Origin: Micromonospora tarapacensis
GTDB taxonomy: Bacteria > Actinomycetota > Actinomycetes > Mycobacteriales > Micromonosporaceae
DNA: 64,000 nucleotides
Direction of reading: 5' to 3'
Assembly: GCF_019697375.1 (NCBI RefSeq)
Contig: NZ_JAHCDI010000003.1
Span: forward strand, 682,001-746,000
The translations under genes were made by a program, and so were the position numbers. Under the pieces are notes generated by a model that saw only the letters and a program-made list of their open reading frames with translations, ran no database searches and was not told the DNA's origin. This document shows, piece after piece, positions 63,249 through 64,000 of this stretch. Position 1 is the first letter of the stretch; each line of letters opens with the position of its first letter.

Positions 63249-63288
63249 CAGTGGGGCCCTCGGTCGGAATGAACCGGGGGCCCCACTG
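63249..63288 (+). terminator. Terminator after UPF0182 gene
   Basis: CAGTGGGGCCCTCGGT and its near-perfect complement (one G-U pair) with an eight-base loop, 30 bases past the stop. Confidence 0.75.
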
Positions 63289-63315
63289 TGATCAGTGGAG
63301 GGCACCTGGGTCGTT

Positions 63316-63345
63316 TTGCGGTGGCCAGGGGTGGTGCGCTACGGT
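63316..63345 (+). promoter_or_regulatory. Promoter of first initiator tRNA
   Basis: TTGCGG (63316-63321), 18-base spacer, TACGGT (63340-63345); the tRNA begins 11 bases later. The second tRNA has TAGGGT at the same distance (63572-63577). Confidence 0.6.
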
Positions 63346-63356
63346 AGATCTACCGA

Positions 63357-63430
63357 CGCGGGGTGGAGCAGCTCGGTAGCTCGCTGGGCTCATAACCCAG
63401 AGGTCGCAGGTTCAAATCCTGTCCCCGCTA
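63357..63430 (+). tRNA. Initiator tRNA-Met (CAU), copy 1
   Basis: A full cloverleaf of 74 bases without encoded CCA. The acceptor stem has an unpaired first position (C1 opposite T72) and the anticodon stem has three consecutive G-C pairs (GGG/CCC) around CTCATAA; both are hallmarks of initiator tRNA. T-arm GGTTCAAATCC is normal. Confidence 0.95.
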
Positions 63431-63440
63431 CGACTGGAAC

Positions 63441-63472
63441 GAGGCCCCGGGATCCGTCCCGGGGCCTCTTTT
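63441..63472 (+). terminator. Terminator of first initiator tRNA
   Basis: GAGGCCCCGGGA / TCCCGGGGCCTC with a TCCG tetraloop followed by TTTT. Confidence 0.85.
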
Positions 63473-63588
63473 CCGTTCCGCGCCAGGCCCGCCCGCGGGC
63501 AACGGCGTCGACCGGTGCCCCGCTCCGACGGATCGTCGGGGGTGGGCGAATGGCGGCGGCGGTGGATGGGGTAGGGTGGATCTAGCGA

Positions 63589-63662
63589 CGCGGGGTGGAG
63601 CAGCTCGGTAGCTCGCTGGGCTCATAACCCAGAGGTCGCAGGTTCAAATCCTGTCCCCGCTA
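63589..63662 (+). tRNA. Initiator tRNA-Met (CAU), copy 2
   Basis: Identical to copy 1 over all 74 bases, with the same initiator features. The three bases before and ~40 after are also identical, including the terminator hairpin, so the unit is a recent duplication. Confidence 0.95.
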
Positions 63663-63672
63663 CGACTGGAAC

Positions 63673-63700
63673 GAGGCCCCGGGATCCGTCCCGGGGCCTC
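63673..63700 (+). terminator. Terminator of second initiator tRNA
   Basis: Same 12-pair stem as copy 1; it is followed by GTTCGC rather than TTTT, so termination may be weaker. Confidence 0.7.
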
Positions 63701-63806
63701 GTTCGCTGCCGGCTCGAACTCGCCGTCTGTCACGCGAGCGCGCCCTGGTCGCCGACACGAATACCGTTCACCGGCTGAGGTTGCGCGGCTCGGCGAGGAT
63801 GGGGCC

Positions 63807-64000
63807 ATGTCTTCCTTTGGCAAGTGGTGGGGTCGGCTTGGCACGATCCTGGGTACGGTCGTGCTGACGGTGTTCGTTCCGGTGGCCGCGTGGGCGTCGA
63901 CCGGCACCGGGGAAATGGTGGTCGAGGCCGCCCGGCGGCGCGGTCGGGGCTTCGGGTTCTTCGGCTTCCTGAGCCTGCTCTGTTGCCTGGCCGTGGTGGC
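63807..64000 (+). CDS. Membrane protein, 5' part only
   Basis: ATG 63807 (MSSFGKWWGRLGTILG) opens a frame that runs past the window end. A hydrophobic segment (TILGTVVLTVFVPVAAWA) is followed by a basic loop (EAARRRGRGFGFFGF) and a second hydrophobic stretch (LSLLCCLAVV). Not recognised from this fragment. GAGGATGGGG lies before the start. Confidence 0.55.
   Translation, partial: MSSFGKWWGRLGTILGTVVLTVFVPVAAWASTGTGEMVVEAARRRGRGFGFFGFLSLLCCLAVV

Noticed and set aside
63354..63702. Integration site (att) at a tRNA
   Set aside because: There is no integrase and no element between the copies. The repeated block is the whole tRNA transcription unit.

Overview
This window is chromosomal DNA from a very high-GC actinobacterium, most likely Micromonospora or a close relative in the Micromonosporaceae (inference). 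The basis is the strong G/C third-position bias, mycothiol genes (mshB, mycoredoxin), a whiB7 locus, AdnAB-type helicase-nucleases, non-TATAAT -10 boxes placed directly before start codons, and short dispersed repeats at gene junctions. No transposase, integrase, phage structural gene, CRISPR array, rRNA or secondary-metabolite cluster is visible. It is mostly core genome, and the unusual content is regulatory and repetitive.

Layout. 1-6 kb: a heterodimeric ABC exporter, ogt and an Ada-AlkA fusion. 6-10.7 kb: a hypothetical gene, ychF, a degraded stretch (N-truncated DUF218 pseudogene plus a frameshifted methyltransferase), a PH-domain protein, a DCoH-like protein and a MutT Nudix protein. 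10.8-14.8 kb: sdhCAB of the mycobacterial Sdh1 type. 15-20.1 kb: tldE, tldD and an S9 peptidase. 20.2-25.8 kb: mshB, two membrane proteins, a GNAT acetyltransferase, fdxA, dapC and tyrA. 25.9-29.8 kb: a SIMPL protein, a P-loop kinase and a large membrane hydrolase. 30-34 kb: dapD and dapE (divergent), a 50-residue small protein and two LOG-family genes. 34.3-41.2 kb: adnA-adnB. 41.3-46.3 kb: cspA with a structured leader, a small membrane protein, two M16 peptidase subunits, a nudC-like gene and a small unknown protein. 46.5-49.3 kb: a DUF397/XRE pair and an MFS transporter. 49.4-63.2 kb: mycoredoxin, uvrD2, whiB7 with an attenuator leader, an ABC1 kinase, a ThiF/E1-like protein, DUF5679, a YgjP-type metallopeptidase, an unknown protein, a DUF2342 protein, a PDZ-Lon-like protease and UPF0182. 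The end carries two identical initiator tRNAs and a truncated membrane gene.

Functional themes. Three diaminopimelate/lysine genes (dapC, dapD, dapE) lie within 9 kb. Mycothiol synthesis (mshB) and its redox partner (mycoredoxin) are both present. The 34-63 kb gene order (adnAB, nudC, mycoredoxin, uvrD2, whiB7, ABC1 kinase, ThiF-like, DUF2342, PDZ-Lon, UPF0182) matches what I recall of the M. tuberculosis Rv3193c-Rv3202c neighbourhood. This looks like an ancient actinobacterial DNA-repair, redox and antibiotic-stress block.

Data quality. At least nine apparent frameshifts interrupt otherwise intact conserved genes (tldE, tyrA twice, the membrane hydrolase twice, adnA, the MFS gene, uvrD2, thiF). 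Each is repaired by adding one G or C, usually in a G/C run. This points to systematic one-base deletions in the assembly rather than gene death. The 7.9-9.1 kb region is the exception: one gene there also lacks its N-terminus.
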